Shown here in pieces: positions 34,949 to 44,269 of a stretch of DNA of 64,000 nucleotides. A program made the position numbers and the translations under genes. Under the pieces are notes generated by a model. The model ran no database searches and had not been told where the DNA came from. It worked only from the letters and a program-made list of their open reading frames with translations. Source of the stretch: Schleiferia thermophila (GTDB lineage Bacteria; Bacteroidota; Bacteroidia; Flavobacteriales; Schleiferiaceae); contig NZ_QPJS01000001.1 in the NCBI RefSeq assembly GCF_003337435.1, positions 140,513 through 204,512 of the forward strand, read 5' to 3'. The stretch's first letter is position 1, and the number at the start of each line of letters is the position of its first letter.

Positions 34949-37742
34949 ACTTTTATTAATCTTATTCGGAATTATTGGGGTCTCCGTTGTGGTTATACCC
35001 TTGATATTTAAGGACCAGATTATCAATAAGTTTAAAGAAGAGGTCAACAAACAGCTGCTAGCGGACGTGGATTTTGGACGCTTTAAATTGAGTCTGATCC
35101 GTGACTTTCCCAATTTGCACTTTGGGGTGGAGGACTTTGTCGTTACAGGGAGAGACACTTTTGCCGGAATTGAGCTGGCCAGAATTGGAGATTTCAGAAT
35201 CTCACTGGACCTGCTATCTGTGTTTAAAGGTGAGCAATTCAAAATTAGGAAAATCGGAGTGGAAAATGCAAATATTCATTTGATTGTATTGGATTCTGCT
35301 ACAGCTAATTATCTGATTCTGCCGACTTCAGAAGAGGAAGAAATACCTACAGAAGACACGATATCCACATCTTTTAATCTTGCGCTGAAAAAGTATTATT
35401 TCAAAAACATAAATCTGATTTACGAGGACCGCCTAGCAGGAATTTATACAGAAATTAACCACTTGAATCATGAAGGAAAAGGGGATTTTACTGAAGAAAT
35501 AGTAAATCTTAGCACTTCTACAAAAATTGATGAATTGACATTTAAGTCCGATGGAATCGCACTGCTCAGCAGGGTGGCGGTAGCTTCTGATTTTGACATC
35601 AAAATCAACCAGAATACCATGGAGTTTAGCTTCGGCGATAATTTTCTCGAGCTTAATGATTTGAGATTGAATTTCAAAGGCGTTATTAGAATGCCGGATG
35701 AAAACATTGAAACCGATGTAGAATTTGACACCCCCAACTCATCTTTCAAGAGCATTATTTCTCTTATCCCAGCCATTTATTACCAGGATTTTGCAAAGCT
35801 AACAGCTCGAGGTACTGCCAGCCTTACCGGCAAGGTTCAGGGAACCTTCAACAGCGAACAGGAAATCTATCCAAAATTCAATATTCTACTGACCATTCGG
35901 GACGGATATTTTAAATATCCGGACTTACCTGCTGCAGTCGAAGCTGTAAATACTGACTTTCGGATCACCAACCCGGGCGGAAGTCTTGACAATACGCTGC
36001 TCACTATACCGGGCTTTTCAATGAAATTGGCCGATAATCCCATAGAAGCTGCATTGATGGTTTCTACACCTATCAGCGATCCTTTCATCGATTTCATGTT
36101 CAACGGAAAATTGGATTTGGGGACCATCAGCAAGCTGGTGCCGATCGACAAAAGTGTAGAGTTAAAAGGATTGATGGATGCTGGATTGACCCTTAAAGCT
36201 AAACTTTCTGATATCGAGTCAGAAAGATATGATAAAGTAGTTGCCGAAGGAAGGGTTTTGGTCAGAGATTTTCTGTTCAAGGACCCGGCTGCATTGGCAC
36301 TTCCGGTCAGCATTAGCAAAGCCAAAGTGGTGGCACAGCCTGAGCATTTCAGACTCGAAGAGCTTTCGATGGCCATAGGGCAATCAGATATACGAGCCAC
36401 CGGCCGGTTCGACAATCTGCTCTCCTATGTGTTTAAAGATACCTCGCTTTTCGGGCGATTTGATGTGAGCAGTAAAATATTTGATTTAAACGAGTTGGCC
36501 AATATATCGACCGACACCGCTGCAGCATCGGCCACTGAGGGTACAGAAGAAGATTACATACGCTTACCTGATCAAATCGATTTCACACTGACAGCTTCGG
36601 CAGACAGAGTACTGTTTAGCGATTTCGACATCGGAAATTTTACAGGAACCGTCACGCTGTCTGACCAGAAAGCGATCATGAACAATGTGCAGATGGAATT
36701 GGTAGGCGGTAGAGTGCTTTTAAGCGGTTTTTACGATTCGAAACTACCGGTGCCAGTATTTGACTTTTCCTTGAATCTTGAAAATTTTGGGATACAGCAG
36801 AGCTTTCAAACCTTTTCAACGGCGAAGGCTCTTGCGCCCATCGCCAAAAACTCTGAGGGTCAGTTCAATGTGGCCTTCAAAATTTCCGGGCCTTTGAACC
36901 GGGATATGACACCGGATCTGACGAAAATCACCTCAGCCGGAAGTATTAAGACCAATAACATACTACTGAGATCTGACGCATTGGCACAGATAGGCAGTTT
37001 CCTCAGAAATCAGGATTATTCTACTTTAACACTTCGGGATGCTAATATTTCCTTCAAAATTGAAAATGGACGGGTATTTGTCACACCATTTCAGGTGAAG
37101 ACCGGACAGGTCACTGGTACCATTTCAGGTTCTAACGGATTGGATCAGACACTTGACTACGACATGGAATTAAAAATTCCTGGCTCTGCTGTCAGAGCCG
37201 ACCAATTGCTGGCGTCTCTTGGAGGTAAGGCTCCGCAGACCATTGACCTCAGAGTAAAAATAACAGGAACTTATACGAATCCCAAAGTTTCTACTACTTT
37301 GGGCAATGTAGTCGGGGATCTGGTCACTCAGGTAAAGGAAAAGATTAAGGAAACAGCAGAACAAAAGGTTGAAGACTTAAAACAGCAAATCAATGCTGAA
37401 GCAGAGCGCATCATGGCCGATGCGCGTGCACAGGCTGAGCGTATTATGAATCAGGCTCAGCAACAAGCTGATAAGGTCAGAGCCGATGCCAGGGCTGCTG
37501 CCGACAAAGTAAGAGCCGAGGGAAGAGCACAGGCACAGCGATTGCGGGATGAGGCCAAAGGAAATATAGTCAAAGAACGCGCAGCCAATGAAGCAGCCAG
37601 ACGTCTGGAGCAAGAAGCCGAAAACAATGCCCGCAAAATTGAACTAGAGGCCGATCGCCGTGCCGAACAACTTGTGCAGCAGGCAAGAGAGCAGTCCAAT
37701 CAGATATTGACTGAAGCGGAAAATAAAGCCCGGGTGAAATAG
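34932..37742 (+). CDS. AsmA-like protein with C-terminal Ala-rich coiled coil
   Basis: The 936-residue protein has one N-terminal membrane helix (about 5-22) and then a long AsmA/YhdP-type repeating beta-groove region. Such proteins act in lipid transport between inner and outer membranes. The last ~135 residues, after about 800, change to a charged, Ala/Glu/Arg/Gln-rich helical tail with repeats like ADARAQAERI, DARAAADKVRAEGRAQAQRL and EAENNARKIELEADRRAEQL. This looks like a long coiled coil similar to ATP-synthase b-subunit stalks. The start codon lies within the symporter gene. Confidence 0.82.
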   Translation: MKRAGKLLLILFGIIGVSVVVIPLIFKDQIINKFKEEVNKQLLADVDFGRFKLSLIRDFPNLHFGVEDFVVTGRDTFAGIELARIGDFRISLDLLSVFKGEQFKIRKIGVENANIHLIVLDSATANYLILPTSEEEEIPTEDTISTSFNLALKKYYFKNINLIYEDRLAGIYTEINHLNHEGKGDFTEEIVNLSTSTKIDELTFKSDGIALLSRVAVASDFDIKINQNTMEFSFGDNFLELNDLRLNFKGVIRMPDENIETDVEFDTPNSSFKSIISLIPAIYYQDFAKLTARGTASLTGKVQGTFNSEQEIYPKFNILLTIRDGYFKYPDLPAAVEAVNTDFRITNPGGSLDNTLLTIPGFSMKLADNPIEAALMVSTPISDPFIDFMFNGKLDLGTISKLVPIDKSVELKGLMDAGLTLKAKLSDIESERYDKVVAEGRVLVRDFLFKDPAALALPVSISKAKVVAQPEHFRLEELSMAIGQSDIRATGRFDNLLSYVFKDTSLFGRFDVSSKIFDLNELANISTDTAAASATEGTEEDYIRLPDQIDFTLTASADRVLFSDFDIGNFTGTVTLSDQKAIMNNVQMELVGGRVLLSGFYDSKLPVPVFDFSLNLENFGIQQSFQTFSTAKALAPIAKNSEGQFNVAFKISGPLNRDMTPDLTKITSAGSIKTNNILLRSDALAQIGSFLRNQDYSTLTLRDANISFKIENGRVFVTPFQVKTGQVTGTISGSNGLDQTLDYDMELKIPGSAVRADQLLASLGGKAPQTIDLRVKITGTYTNPKVSTTLGNVVGDLVTQVKEKIKETAEQKVEDLKQQINAEAERIMADARAQAERIMNQAQQQADKVRADARAAADKVRAEGRAQAQRLRDEAKGNIVKERAANEAARRLEQEAENNARKIELEADRRAEQLVQQAREQSNQILTEAENKARVK

Positions 37743-37743
37743 T

Positions 37744-38127
37744 CTATTTTTCTGCCTTACACTCCGGATCGTATTTTACAAAAAAATGAATCCAAAGCGA
37801 CCGCGACAATCTAAACAGCACAGGCGAAAGGATGACCAACACAATGAAATATGTTGGGATCAGTACCTCGATTTCGTTGTGACCTATTAAGGTCAAAATG
37901 ACTAATACGGCTACAAACAGGGCTACAGCAAGTGCATAGCTCGCATACATCGCACCGTAGTAGAAGTTGGGTTCAATCACGTAAGGCTGTCCGCAGGACG
38001 GACACTTTTCGTGCATTTCAAAAAGTTTCGAAATCTTATATGGATTTGGTTGAGTAAAAAGAGGTGATGTTCTGCATCTCGGACACCGCATGGATAGGAT
38101 ATTGACTACCAGTTTTAAAAATTTCAT
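37744..38127 (-). CDS. DUF983 family membrane protein
   Basis: About 127 residues from the ATG at 38127. A cysteine-rich N-terminus with CPRCR and CPSCG pairs, probably a zinc ribbon, is followed by two membrane helices (about 65-85 and 92-112). This matches DUF983, a conserved small membrane family of unknown role. It is next to an ABC ATPase gene on the same strand with a 68-bp gap, but no link is known. Confidence 0.83.
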   Translation of the reverse strand: MKFLKLVVNILSMRCPRCRTSPLFTQPNPYKISKLFEMHEKCPSCGQPYVIEPNFYYGAMYASYALAVALFVAVLVILTLIGHNEIEVLIPTYFIVLVILSPVLFRLSRSLWIHFFVKYDPECKAEK

Positions 38128-38195
38128 ATCTCCAACGTTTTCCGGTTCAAAAGTAGATTCAATAATTATCTTCAAGCGTTACTTATATCACCGGG

Positions 38196-38882
38196 CTAGT
38201 TTTTTAGCTCGTCCAAAACAATTTTACCATCTTCCAGGGTGATGATTCGCCTGGCAGCTTCAATCACCCTGTGGTCGTGCGTGCTGAAAATGAATGTAGC
38301 TCCCAATTCCCTGTTGAGTTCGGACATCAAATCCAGTAACTGGCGGGCAGTATTACTGTCGAGGTTTGCTGTGGGTTCGTCGGCTAGCACAAAGGCCGGA
38401 CGTGAAACCAATGCTCTGGCTACTGCTATCCTCTGCTGCTGACCTCCGGAGAGTTGTGAGGGCCTTTGGTGCAACTTGCTACCCAAACCGACCCTATGCA
38501 AAATTTCCTTCGATCGCCTGATATAATCCTCCTTTTTTACTCCTTGAAGCTGCATGATAAAAGCCACATTTTCCAGAGCGCTGAGTACCGGGATTAAATT
38601 GTATGATTGGAACACAAATCCAATGTTGAAAAGGCGAAAGTCGATCAATTCATCCTCTGTTAAAGAGCTGAGATCAGTGTTATTTATGATTACCTGCCCT
38701 GAGGATGGCCGGTCCAGGCCACCTATCAGATTCAGCAGAGTGGTCTTTCCTGAGCCAGACGGACCAATGATGGCTGTAAACTCCCCAGGCTCAATATTGA
38801 GGCTTACCCCATCCAACGCTCGTACCTCTATTTCTCCGGGATAATAGATTTTACAGACATTGTTTACAGTAATGATTGACAT
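38196..38882 (-). CDS. ABC transporter ATP-binding protein, MacB/LolD type
   Basis: The 228 residues have Walker A GPSGSGKTT, the Q-loop in GFVFQSYNLIPVLSALENV, signature LSGGQQQRIAVARAL, Walker B FVLADEPTANLDS and the switch His in FSTHD. The FQSYNLIPVLSA segment is typical of the MacB/LolD/FtsE group, which works with FtsX-fold permeases in lipoprotein release, macrolide efflux or signalling. No permease gene is adjacent, so the ATPase looks orphaned here. Confidence 0.92.
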   Translation of the reverse strand: MSIITVNNVCKIYYPGEIEVRALDGVSLNIEPGEFTAIIGPSGSGKTTLLNLIGGLDRPSSGQVIINNTDLSSLTEDELIDFRLFNIGFVFQSYNLIPVLSALENVAFIMQLQGVKKEDYIRRSKEILHRVGLGSKLHQRPSQLSGGQQQRIAVARALVSRPAFVLADEPTANLDSNTARQLLDLMSELNRELGATFIFSTHDHRVIEAARRIITLEDGKIVLDELKN

Positions 38883-39037
38883 GAAATAAAACGTGACATC
38901 TTAGAATGCAACGATGCAAATAAATCATATGTTTTCACGTTCATTACAAATGAATTATTAAACCCGTTACTGAAAATGGTGTTGGCCCATACAAGCGTAA
39001 GCGGTTGTAGAGATTCCCATTCAATAGTTTGCGTCTG

Positions 39038-39045
39038 TACTTTTG
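39038..39045 (+). promoter_or_regulatory. Putative -7 box for the CysN-like gene (TActTTTG)
   Basis: This is an exact TAnnTTTG match 41 bases upstream of the ATG at 39086. Its place supports that start over the in-frame ATG at 39029, which would lie upstream of the box. Confidence 0.45.
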
Positions 39046-39085
39046 CATAACCAATAAATTAAAAGACCTTGATCCGTTCAACCGA

Positions 39086-40303
39086 ATGCCGGATAAACTT
39101 ATAAAAATCGCTATTGCCGGGAGTACTGACGATGGTAAAAGTACCCTACTGGGTAGGTTTCTGATGGACACGCACAATGTACCAGATGATCAGCTTCAAT
39201 CAATAGCCGAAGAAAGCAAAAGACTTGGCCGCCCAGCACCTGAGATCGCATGGCTGACCGACGGCCTTAGTACCGAACAACAAAAACGGATCACCATAGA
39301 TGTAGCATACCGAAGCGTCAACCTCAATGGAATAAGATTCCAATTGATTGATACACCAGGTCATCTGGAATTTCTTACAAGGGCAGCTGTCGGCATCAGT
39401 GAGGCCGATTCCTTGGTTTTGATTACAGATATTTCCCGCTCTATCACTGACCAAACGATCCGGCATCTGATATTGGCACGTATGTTTGGCATCAACCGGC
39501 TGATTGTGGTAGTCAATAAAATGGACGTTGTCGATTGGAAAATGCAACAATTTTGTGACTTTCAAAAATCACTTACAGCTAAGTTCTCTCTACTTTTTCC
39601 CGGTCAAATTACTTATATACCCGTATCAGCCCTTTCAGGTCATAATGTGGTATTTGACAGCGGTTATACTCAATGGTATCAGGGGCCGACTCTATTCCAG
39701 TGTTTTCTGAATCTGGCAGACCAAAACGTAAGTAGACTGAAAACTCATTCCAATACTACAATTGCAAGGATTGCCTGGTATCGTCCGGATTTGAAATGTA
39801 TAGGAATAAAGATATTATCTGGGATACTAAAAAGCGGAGATGAATTATTTCTCAAAGGCAGTGAAAAATCAATCATAATTCAAAGTATTTTTTACCACGG
39901 AATTAAAGCAGATACTGCCTTCATGGGTCAAAGCATCACTGTACTGATAGAGGGTGAATTTAATGAGATATTTGAAGGCATCTGTTCTAAAAAACCGTTG
40001 AATTATCTTTCTGCTGATATCGTAGTTGAAGCAGTTTTATTTGAAAATTGTAACAATAAGACTTTGAAATGGGTCACCCATGCAGGTAACTTTGATGTAA
40101 CTGTTGAAATACTAACGGATTTAACCAGTGAAGCCTTTGAATGCGAATGGACGACATCTGCAGATTCATTTGCGGTTTTCAAAAGATTGCGAATTCACGC
40201 GTACTTGCCGGAGGGTTTGCCAAGCTACATTCTAAACAGGGGACTATTATTTGGCAACAATAAAAAGTTGGTAGCTATTACAGGAAGAGAAATAGGGCAA
40301 TAA
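39086..40303 (+). CDS. CysN-like GTPase (sulfate adenylyltransferase large-subunit family)
   Basis: About 405 residues from the ATG at 39086. A translational-GTPase fold with G1 GSTDDGKST, a G2 region ITIDVAYR, G3 DTPGH and G4 NKMD matches sulfate adenylyltransferase subunit 1, followed by beta-barrel domains. CysN drives APS formation with CysD, but no cysD, cysC or cysH lies nearby. The switch region reads STEQQKRITIDVAY rather than the usual EREQGITIDVAY, so the protein is divergent. It could be a true CysN with a remote partner or a changed paralogue. Confidence 0.78.
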   Translation: MPDKLIKIAIAGSTDDGKSTLLGRFLMDTHNVPDDQLQSIAEESKRLGRPAPEIAWLTDGLSTEQQKRITIDVAYRSVNLNGIRFQLIDTPGHLEFLTRAAVGISEADSLVLITDISRSITDQTIRHLILARMFGINRLIVVVNKMDVVDWKMQQFCDFQKSLTAKFSLLFPGQITYIPVSALSGHNVVFDSGYTQWYQGPTLFQCFLNLADQNVSRLKTHSNTTIARIAWYRPDLKCIGIKILSGILKSGDELFLKGSEKSIIIQSIFYHGIKADTAFMGQSITVLIEGEFNEIFEGICSKKPLNYLSADIVVEAVLFENCNNKTLKWVTHAGNFDVTVEILTDLTSEAFECEWTTSADSFAVFKRLRIHAYLPEGLPSYILNRGLLFGNNKKLVAITGREIGQ

Positions 40304-40310
40304 AAAATAC

Positions 40311-40332
40311 GAAAGGGTGGCATTAGCCACCC
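40311..40332 (-). terminator. Hairpin terminator between convergent genes
   Basis: GGGTGGC at 40315-40321 pairs with GCCACCC at 40326-40332 over a four-base loop. On the minus strand a T-rich tract (TTTCGTATTTTTT) follows, so it best serves the rfbB transcript. It may also act on the CysN-like gene. Confidence 0.55.
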
Positions 40333-40358
40333 CTGGGGTATTTGAATAACTTTCTGAA

Positions 40359-41411
40359 TCACCTATTTTTATACATCTCTTCGTAGTATTTTTGATACGC
40401 ACCGGATGTAACATTCTTCAGCCATTCCGTATTCTCCAGATACCAATCAATAGTCTCTGAAAGGCCTGTTTCGAAAGTTACACTTGGCTTCCAGCCCAGC
40501 TCAGTATTGATTTTTGTTGCATCTATTGCATATCTTCGGTCGTGACCCGGCCTGTCTTTAACAAAGGTGATCAGCTTATCAGCTGTTCCCTCCGGTCGCC
40601 CGAGTTTTTTGTCCATGAGTCTGCATAATAATCTGACTAAGTCTATGTTTTTCCATTCGTTGAATCCTCCAATGTTGTAGGTTTCATGCTTTGCTCCCTT
40701 GTGGTAGACCAGGTCAATCGCCATGGCATGGTCAATTACATAGAGCCAATCTCTGGTGTAAAGGCCATCTCCATACACTGGAAGAGGTTTATTAGCGATG
40801 ATATTATTGATAAAGAGAGGAATCAGTTTTTCGGGAAATTGAAATGGACCATAATTGTTGGAGCAATTTGTGATGATGTAGTTCATCCCATAAGTTTCTC
40901 CATAGGCTCTTACAAAATGATCGGATGCAGCCTTTGAAGCTGAATAGGGTGAGTTGGGATCGTAAGGTGTAGTTTCAGTGAAAAGACCCGACTCTCCTAA
41001 GGTGCCGTAAACTTCGTCGGTAGAGATGTGATAAAAAAGAGTTTCATCATACCGACCTTTCCAGATATCTCTGCACGCATTGAGCAAATTTACTGTTCCA
41101 ATCACATTTGTTTTTACAAATGCGAGAGGATCGTTGATGGACCTGTCTACATGCGATTCGGCTGCAAGGTGAATGACACCGTCTGGATCGATTTCCGATA
41201 TAATCTCATACATTTTATCGGCATCCGTAATGTCTGCTTTTATAAATGTATAATTTGGAAAGTTTTCTACATCTCGCAAGTTTTCCAGATTTCCGGCGTA
41301 CGTCAGGGCATCCAGGTTGTAAATCTGATATTGCGGATATTTAGTCACAAATCGTCTTACAACGTGTGAACCTATAAAGCCGGCACCACCGGTAATGATA
41401 ATTTTTTTCAT
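40359..41411 (-). CDS. rfbB: dTDP-glucose 4,6-dehydratase
   Basis: This enzyme makes dTDP-4-keto-6-deoxyglucose, precursor of rhamnose and other deoxysugars. The 350 residues from ATG 41411 show GGAGFIGSH (NAD binding), AAESHVDRSI, HISTDEVYGTLG, the YSASKAASDHFVRAY catalytic Tyr-Lys pair, NCSNNYGP and the C-terminal RPGHDRRYAIDATK. An in-frame upstream extension to 41531 is poor sequence. rfbA, rfbC and rfbD are not adjacent. Confidence 0.95.
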   Translation of the reverse strand: MKKIIITGGAGFIGSHVVRRFVTKYPQYQIYNLDALTYAGNLENLRDVENFPNYTFIKADITDADKMYEIISEIDPDGVIHLAAESHVDRSINDPLAFVKTNVIGTVNLLNACRDIWKGRYDETLFYHISTDEVYGTLGESGLFTETTPYDPNSPYSASKAASDHFVRAYGETYGMNYIITNCSNNYGPFQFPEKLIPLFINNIIANKPLPVYGDGLYTRDWLYVIDHAMAIDLVYHKGAKHETYNIGGFNEWKNIDLVRLLCRLMDKKLGRPEGTADKLITFVKDRPGHDRRYAIDATKINTELGWKPSVTFETGLSETIDWYLENTEWLKNVTSGAYQKYYEEMYKNR

Positions 41412-41435
41412 AAGCAACTGAAATGAAATGGAGCA

Positions 41436-41464
41436 CAAATTAAAAGTAGGAAATAAAATGCCAA
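41436..41464 (-). promoter_or_regulatory. Possible rfbB promoter
   Basis: On the minus strand TTG (41462-41464) is followed 18 bases later by TTAATTTG (41436-41443), one mismatch from TAnnTTTG, 24 bases upstream of the ATG. Confidence 0.3.
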
Positions 41465-41650
41465 CAGAATATTTGTCTGTAAGTGTTAAATTCTTTTTAA
41501 TTTCCTTAAAATATCTATGGAAATGGTACAATTTGCATGACCTGCTATTGAGATGGTTGAATATAAATTAATGAATATCAATAATATAAAAGAGTCTTCA
41601 AAATCTTAAAAATGGTCAAAAAGATGAAAGATCTGGAAGCTGAAAAGATT

Positions 41651-41679
41651 TTGATAATTGAAAAACCGAGCTACATTTG
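41651..41679 (+). promoter_or_regulatory. Promoter candidate for the tRNA-tuf operon
   Basis: TTG at 41651-41653, 18 bases, then TACATTTG at 41672-41679, an exact -7 match. The first tRNA starts 17 bases later, so transcription likely begins near 41686. Confidence 0.6.
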
Positions 41680-41696
41680 CAATCCGAAATTTTAAA

Positions 41697-41769
41697 GCCG
41701 GCATAGCTCAGTTGGTAGAGCAGCTGATTTGTAATCAGCTGGTCGGGGGTTCGAGTCCCTCTGCCGGCT
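41697..41769 (+). tRNA. tRNA-Thr (anticodon TGT)
   Basis: A 73-nt cloverleaf with a perfect seven-base acceptor stem (GCCGGCA/TGCCGGC), anticodon loop TTTGTAA and T-loop GGTTCGAGTCC. First of four tRNAs before tuf. Confidence 0.97.
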
Positions 41770-41794
41770 CAACTTTAAGTTCTTTAAAAAATTT

Positions 41795-41875
41795 GGGGAG
41801 ATTCCAGAGTGGCCAAATGGGGCAGACTGTAAATCTGTTGCGAAAGCTTCGGAGGTTCGAATCCTCCTCTCCCCA
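41795..41875 (+). tRNA. tRNA-Tyr (anticodon GTA)
   Basis: The acceptor arms GGGGAGA/TCTCCCC are complementary. The anticodon loop is CTGTAAA, and the variable arm is long, as expected for bacterial tRNA-Tyr. Confidence 0.96.
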
Positions 41876-41886
41876 CGATAAGTATT

Positions 41887-41962
41887 GCGGAAGTAGCTCA
41901 GTTGGTAGAGCATCAGCCTTCCAAGCTGAGGGCCGCGGGTTCGAATCCCGTCTTCCGCTCCA
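41887..41962 (+). tRNA. tRNA-Gly (anticodon TCC)
   Basis: The acceptor GCGGAAG/CTTCCGC is perfect and the anticodon loop is CTTCCAA. A CCA follows the discriminator base (41960-41962) and may be encoded or chance. Confidence 0.96.
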
Positions 41963-41967
41963 GGTTA

Positions 41968-42039
41968 GCCGTTGTAGCTCAGTGGTAGAGTGTTTCCTTG
42001 GTAAGGAAAAGGTCGAGGGTTCAATTCCCTCCATCGGCT
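41968..42039 (+). tRNA. tRNA-Thr (anticodon GGT)
   Basis: A 72-nt cloverleaf with anticodon loop TTGGTAA. The acceptor stem GCCGTTG/CATCGGC has one T:T mismatch at the fifth pair. It lies 41 bases upstream of tuf. Confidence 0.94.
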
Positions 42040-42080
42040 CTGATTTTTTTATTTTTATCAACATTAATTGAGCTTCCGAA

Positions 42081-43268
42081 ATGGCAAAAGAGCAATTTAT
42101 TAGAAAAAAACCCCACGTAAACGTGGGTACCATAGGTCACGTTGACCACGGAAAGACCACCCTTACTGCCGCCATTACCAAAGTGCTTGCGGAGAGAGGT
42201 CTGGCTCAGGCTCGCGACTTTGATTCAATCGACAACGCACCTGAAGAAAAGGAAAGAGGTATCACCATCAACACAGCCCACGTAGAGTACGAAACCGACA
42301 AAAGGCACTACGCTCACGTAGATTGTCCAGGCCACGCCGACTACGTGAAAAACATGGTTACAGGTGCTGCACAAATGGACGGTGCTATTCTTGTAGTAGC
42401 TGCTACTGATGGTCCTATGCCACAAACTCGTGAGCACATCCTTCTGGCTCGCCAGGTAGGTGTGCCCAGAATCGTGGTGTTTTTAAATAAAGTGGACATG
42501 GTAGATGACGAAGAACTCCTCGAGCTTGTAGAAATGGAAGTTCGTGAGCTTCTGTCATTTTACGAGTACGATGGTGACAATACCCCTGTAATCAGAGGTT
42601 CTGCGCTTGGTGCACTGAACGGTGAGCCTAAATGGGTTCAGACTGTTCTCGACCTGATGAATGCAGTTGATAACTGGATCGAAGAACCAATAAGAGACAA
42701 GGATAAGCCATTCCTGATGCCGATTGAAGATGTCTTTACCATCACAGGTCGTGGTACTGTAGCTACCGGTCGTATCGAAACAGGTGTAATCAATTCTGGT
42801 GATGCCGTTGACATCATCGGCTTTGGCGATGAGAAACTCACATCCACCGTTACCGGTGTTGAAATGTTCCGCAAGATTCTAGACAGAGGTGAAGCTGGTG
42901 ACAACGTAGGTCTGTTACTGCGCGGTATTGAAAAATCTCAAATCCGCAGAGGTATGGTAATCTGCAAACCAGGCTCTCAAACACCGCACAGGTCTTTTAA
43001 AGCCGAGGTGTATATCCTGAAAAAAGAAGAAGGCGGCCGTCACACTGCCTTCCGCAACAAGTATCGTCCTCAGTTTTATCTCAGAACCACAGACGTTACA
43101 GGTGAAATTATCCTACCAGAAGGTGTGGAAATGGTGATGCCAGGTGACAACCTCACCATCACTGTTAATCTGATTACACCAGTAGCAATTAGCAAAGGTC
43201 TCCGTTTCGCTATTCGCGAAGGAGGTCGTACTGTAGGAGCTGGCCAGGTAACTGAAATCCTCGAATAA
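42081..43268 (+). CDS. tuf: Elongation factor Tu
   Basis: This GTPase delivers aminoacyl-tRNA to the ribosome. The 395 residues have the G1 [10 protein letters not shown]2 RGITI, G3 DCPGH and G4 NKVD motifs and all three domains, ending in [10 protein letters not shown]. It is cotranscribed with the four upstream tRNAs, an arrangement common in bacteria that ties tRNA supply to EF-Tu. An intrinsic hairpin follows before tRNA-Trp. Confidence 0.99.
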   Translation: MAKEQFIRKKPHVNVGTIGHVDHGKTTLTAAITKVLAERGLAQARDFDSIDNAPEEKERGITINTAHVEYETDKRHYAHVDCPGHADYVKNMVTGAAQMDGAILVVAATDGPMPQTREHILLARQVGVPRIVVFLNKVDMVDDEELLELVEMEVRELLSFYEYDGDNTPVIRGSALGALNGEPKWVQTVLDLMNAVDNWIEEPIRDKDKPFLMPIEDVFTITGRGTVATGRIETGVINSGDAVDIIGFGDEKLTSTVTGVEMFRKILDRGEAGDNVGLLLRGIEKSQIRRGMVICKPGSQTPHRSFKAEVYILKKEEGGRHTAFRNKYRPQFYLRTTDVTGEIILPEGVEMVMPGDNLTITVNLITPVAISKGLRFAIREGGRTVGAGQVTEILE

Positions 43269-43290
43269 AGTAATAATTCATAACTTTACA

Positions 43291-43323
43291 GGGTGTTTCG
43301 GGGTAAAACCTGAAACACCTTTT
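43291..43323 (+). terminator. Intrinsic terminator after tuf
   Basis: GGTGTTTC at 43292-43299 pairs with GAAACACC at 43312-43319, followed by four T. Confidence 0.65.
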
Positions 43324-43330
43324 ACCACAT

Positions 43331-43401
43331 ACGGGTGTAGTTCAAGGGTAGAATAGCGGTCTCCAAAACCGTTGATGGGAGTTCGAATCTCTCCACCCGT
43401 G
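43331..43401 (+). tRNA. tRNA-Trp (anticodon CCA)
   Basis: The acceptor ACGGGTG/CACCCGT is perfect, the anticodon loop is CTCCAAA and the T-arm is normal. It lies just upstream of secE, a widespread bacterial arrangement. Confidence 0.96.
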
Positions 43402-43427
43402 CTTAGAGAGGTAGAAATAAGATTGTG

Positions 43428-43622
43428 ATGTTCGAATCGTTAAAAATTGCATTGAAAGAATCTTATGTAGAGCTGGTGCAGAAGACTTCCTGGCCTACAT
43501 GGGGAGAAATGCAAAAAACTGCTGCAATCGTAGCAGTGGCCTCAGTGGTCATTTCTTTGATCATATTTGCCATGGATAAGGTTATAACCCTTGTTTTAGA
43601 GACGTTTTATTCACTCTTTTAA
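43428..43622 (+). CDS. secE: Preprotein translocase subunit SecE
   Basis: The 64-residue protein has the SecE core: an amphipathic helix (ESYVELVQKTSWPTW) and a single membrane helix (AAIVAVASVVISLIIFAMDKV). SecE stabilises the SecYEG channel. The ATG at 43428 is preferred over the GTG just before it. nusG follows after 16 bases, as usual. Confidence 0.95.
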   Translation: MFESLKIALKESYVELVQKTSWPTWGEMQKTAAIVAVASVVISLIIFAMDKVITLVLETFYSLF

Positions 43623-43638
43623 AAGAGGACTACTCAAA

Positions 43639-44187
43639 ATGACTGACAATAAAAAATGGTATGTTGTAAGGGCTATAAGTGGCCAGGAGAATAAGATCAA
43701 GAACTACATTGAAAACGAAGTTCACAGAAATAATCTGTCAGCTCAGCTGGGCAAAGTCCTTATTCCAACCGAAAAAATAATACAAGTCAGAAACGGAAAA
43801 AAAGTAACAAAAGAGAGGAATTATTTTCCGGGTTACATCATTATAGAAGCCAACCTCGAGGGTGAAATGATACATGTAATCAAGAACATTCCCGGTGTGA
43901 TTGGATTTCTGGGTGAGACAAAAGGCGGTGACCCGGTGCCACTTAGGCCATCTGAAGTGAATAGAATGCTTGGAAAAGTCGATGAGCTGGCCGAAAGTCT
44001 TGAAATGACCCAGGTTCCTTTTACTGTAGGAGATACAGTAAAGGTAATAGACGGTCCTTTTACCGGATTCAATGGGGTCATTGAAAAAATTCACGAAGAG
44101 AAGAGAAAACTCGAGGTGATGGTAAAGATTTTTGGTCGAAAAACACCACTTGAGCTTAGCTATATGCAAGTGGAACGAGACGCTTAA
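43639..44187 (+). CDS. nusG: Transcription termination/antitermination protein NusG
   Basis: The 182 residues have the NGN domain (KWYVVRAISGQENKIKNYIE, YFPGYIIIEA, GVIGFLGE) and a C-terminal KOW domain (VGDTVKVIDGPFTGFNGVIEKI). NusG binds RNA polymerase and links it to Rho or ribosomes. It lies between secE and rplK. Confidence 0.98.
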   Translation: MTDNKKWYVVRAISGQENKIKNYIENEVHRNNLSAQLGKVLIPTEKIIQVRNGKKVTKERNYFPGYIIIEANLEGEMIHVIKNIPGVIGFLGETKGGDPVPLRPSEVNRMLGKVDELAESLEMTQVPFTVGDTVKVIDGPFTGFNGVIEKIHEEKRKLEVMVKIFGRKTPLELSYMQVERDA

Positions 44188-44269
44188 CAACGATATTGAT
44201 GTGAGCTCAATATACAACAACAACTGACTGATACTGCTTCCATATCAGTCGAAGATAAAAGTAAATAAA

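Noticed and set aside
41658-42133. Open frames on both strands over the tRNA cluster
   Set aside because: They are translations of tRNA genes and their flanks; the tRNAs explain the sequence.
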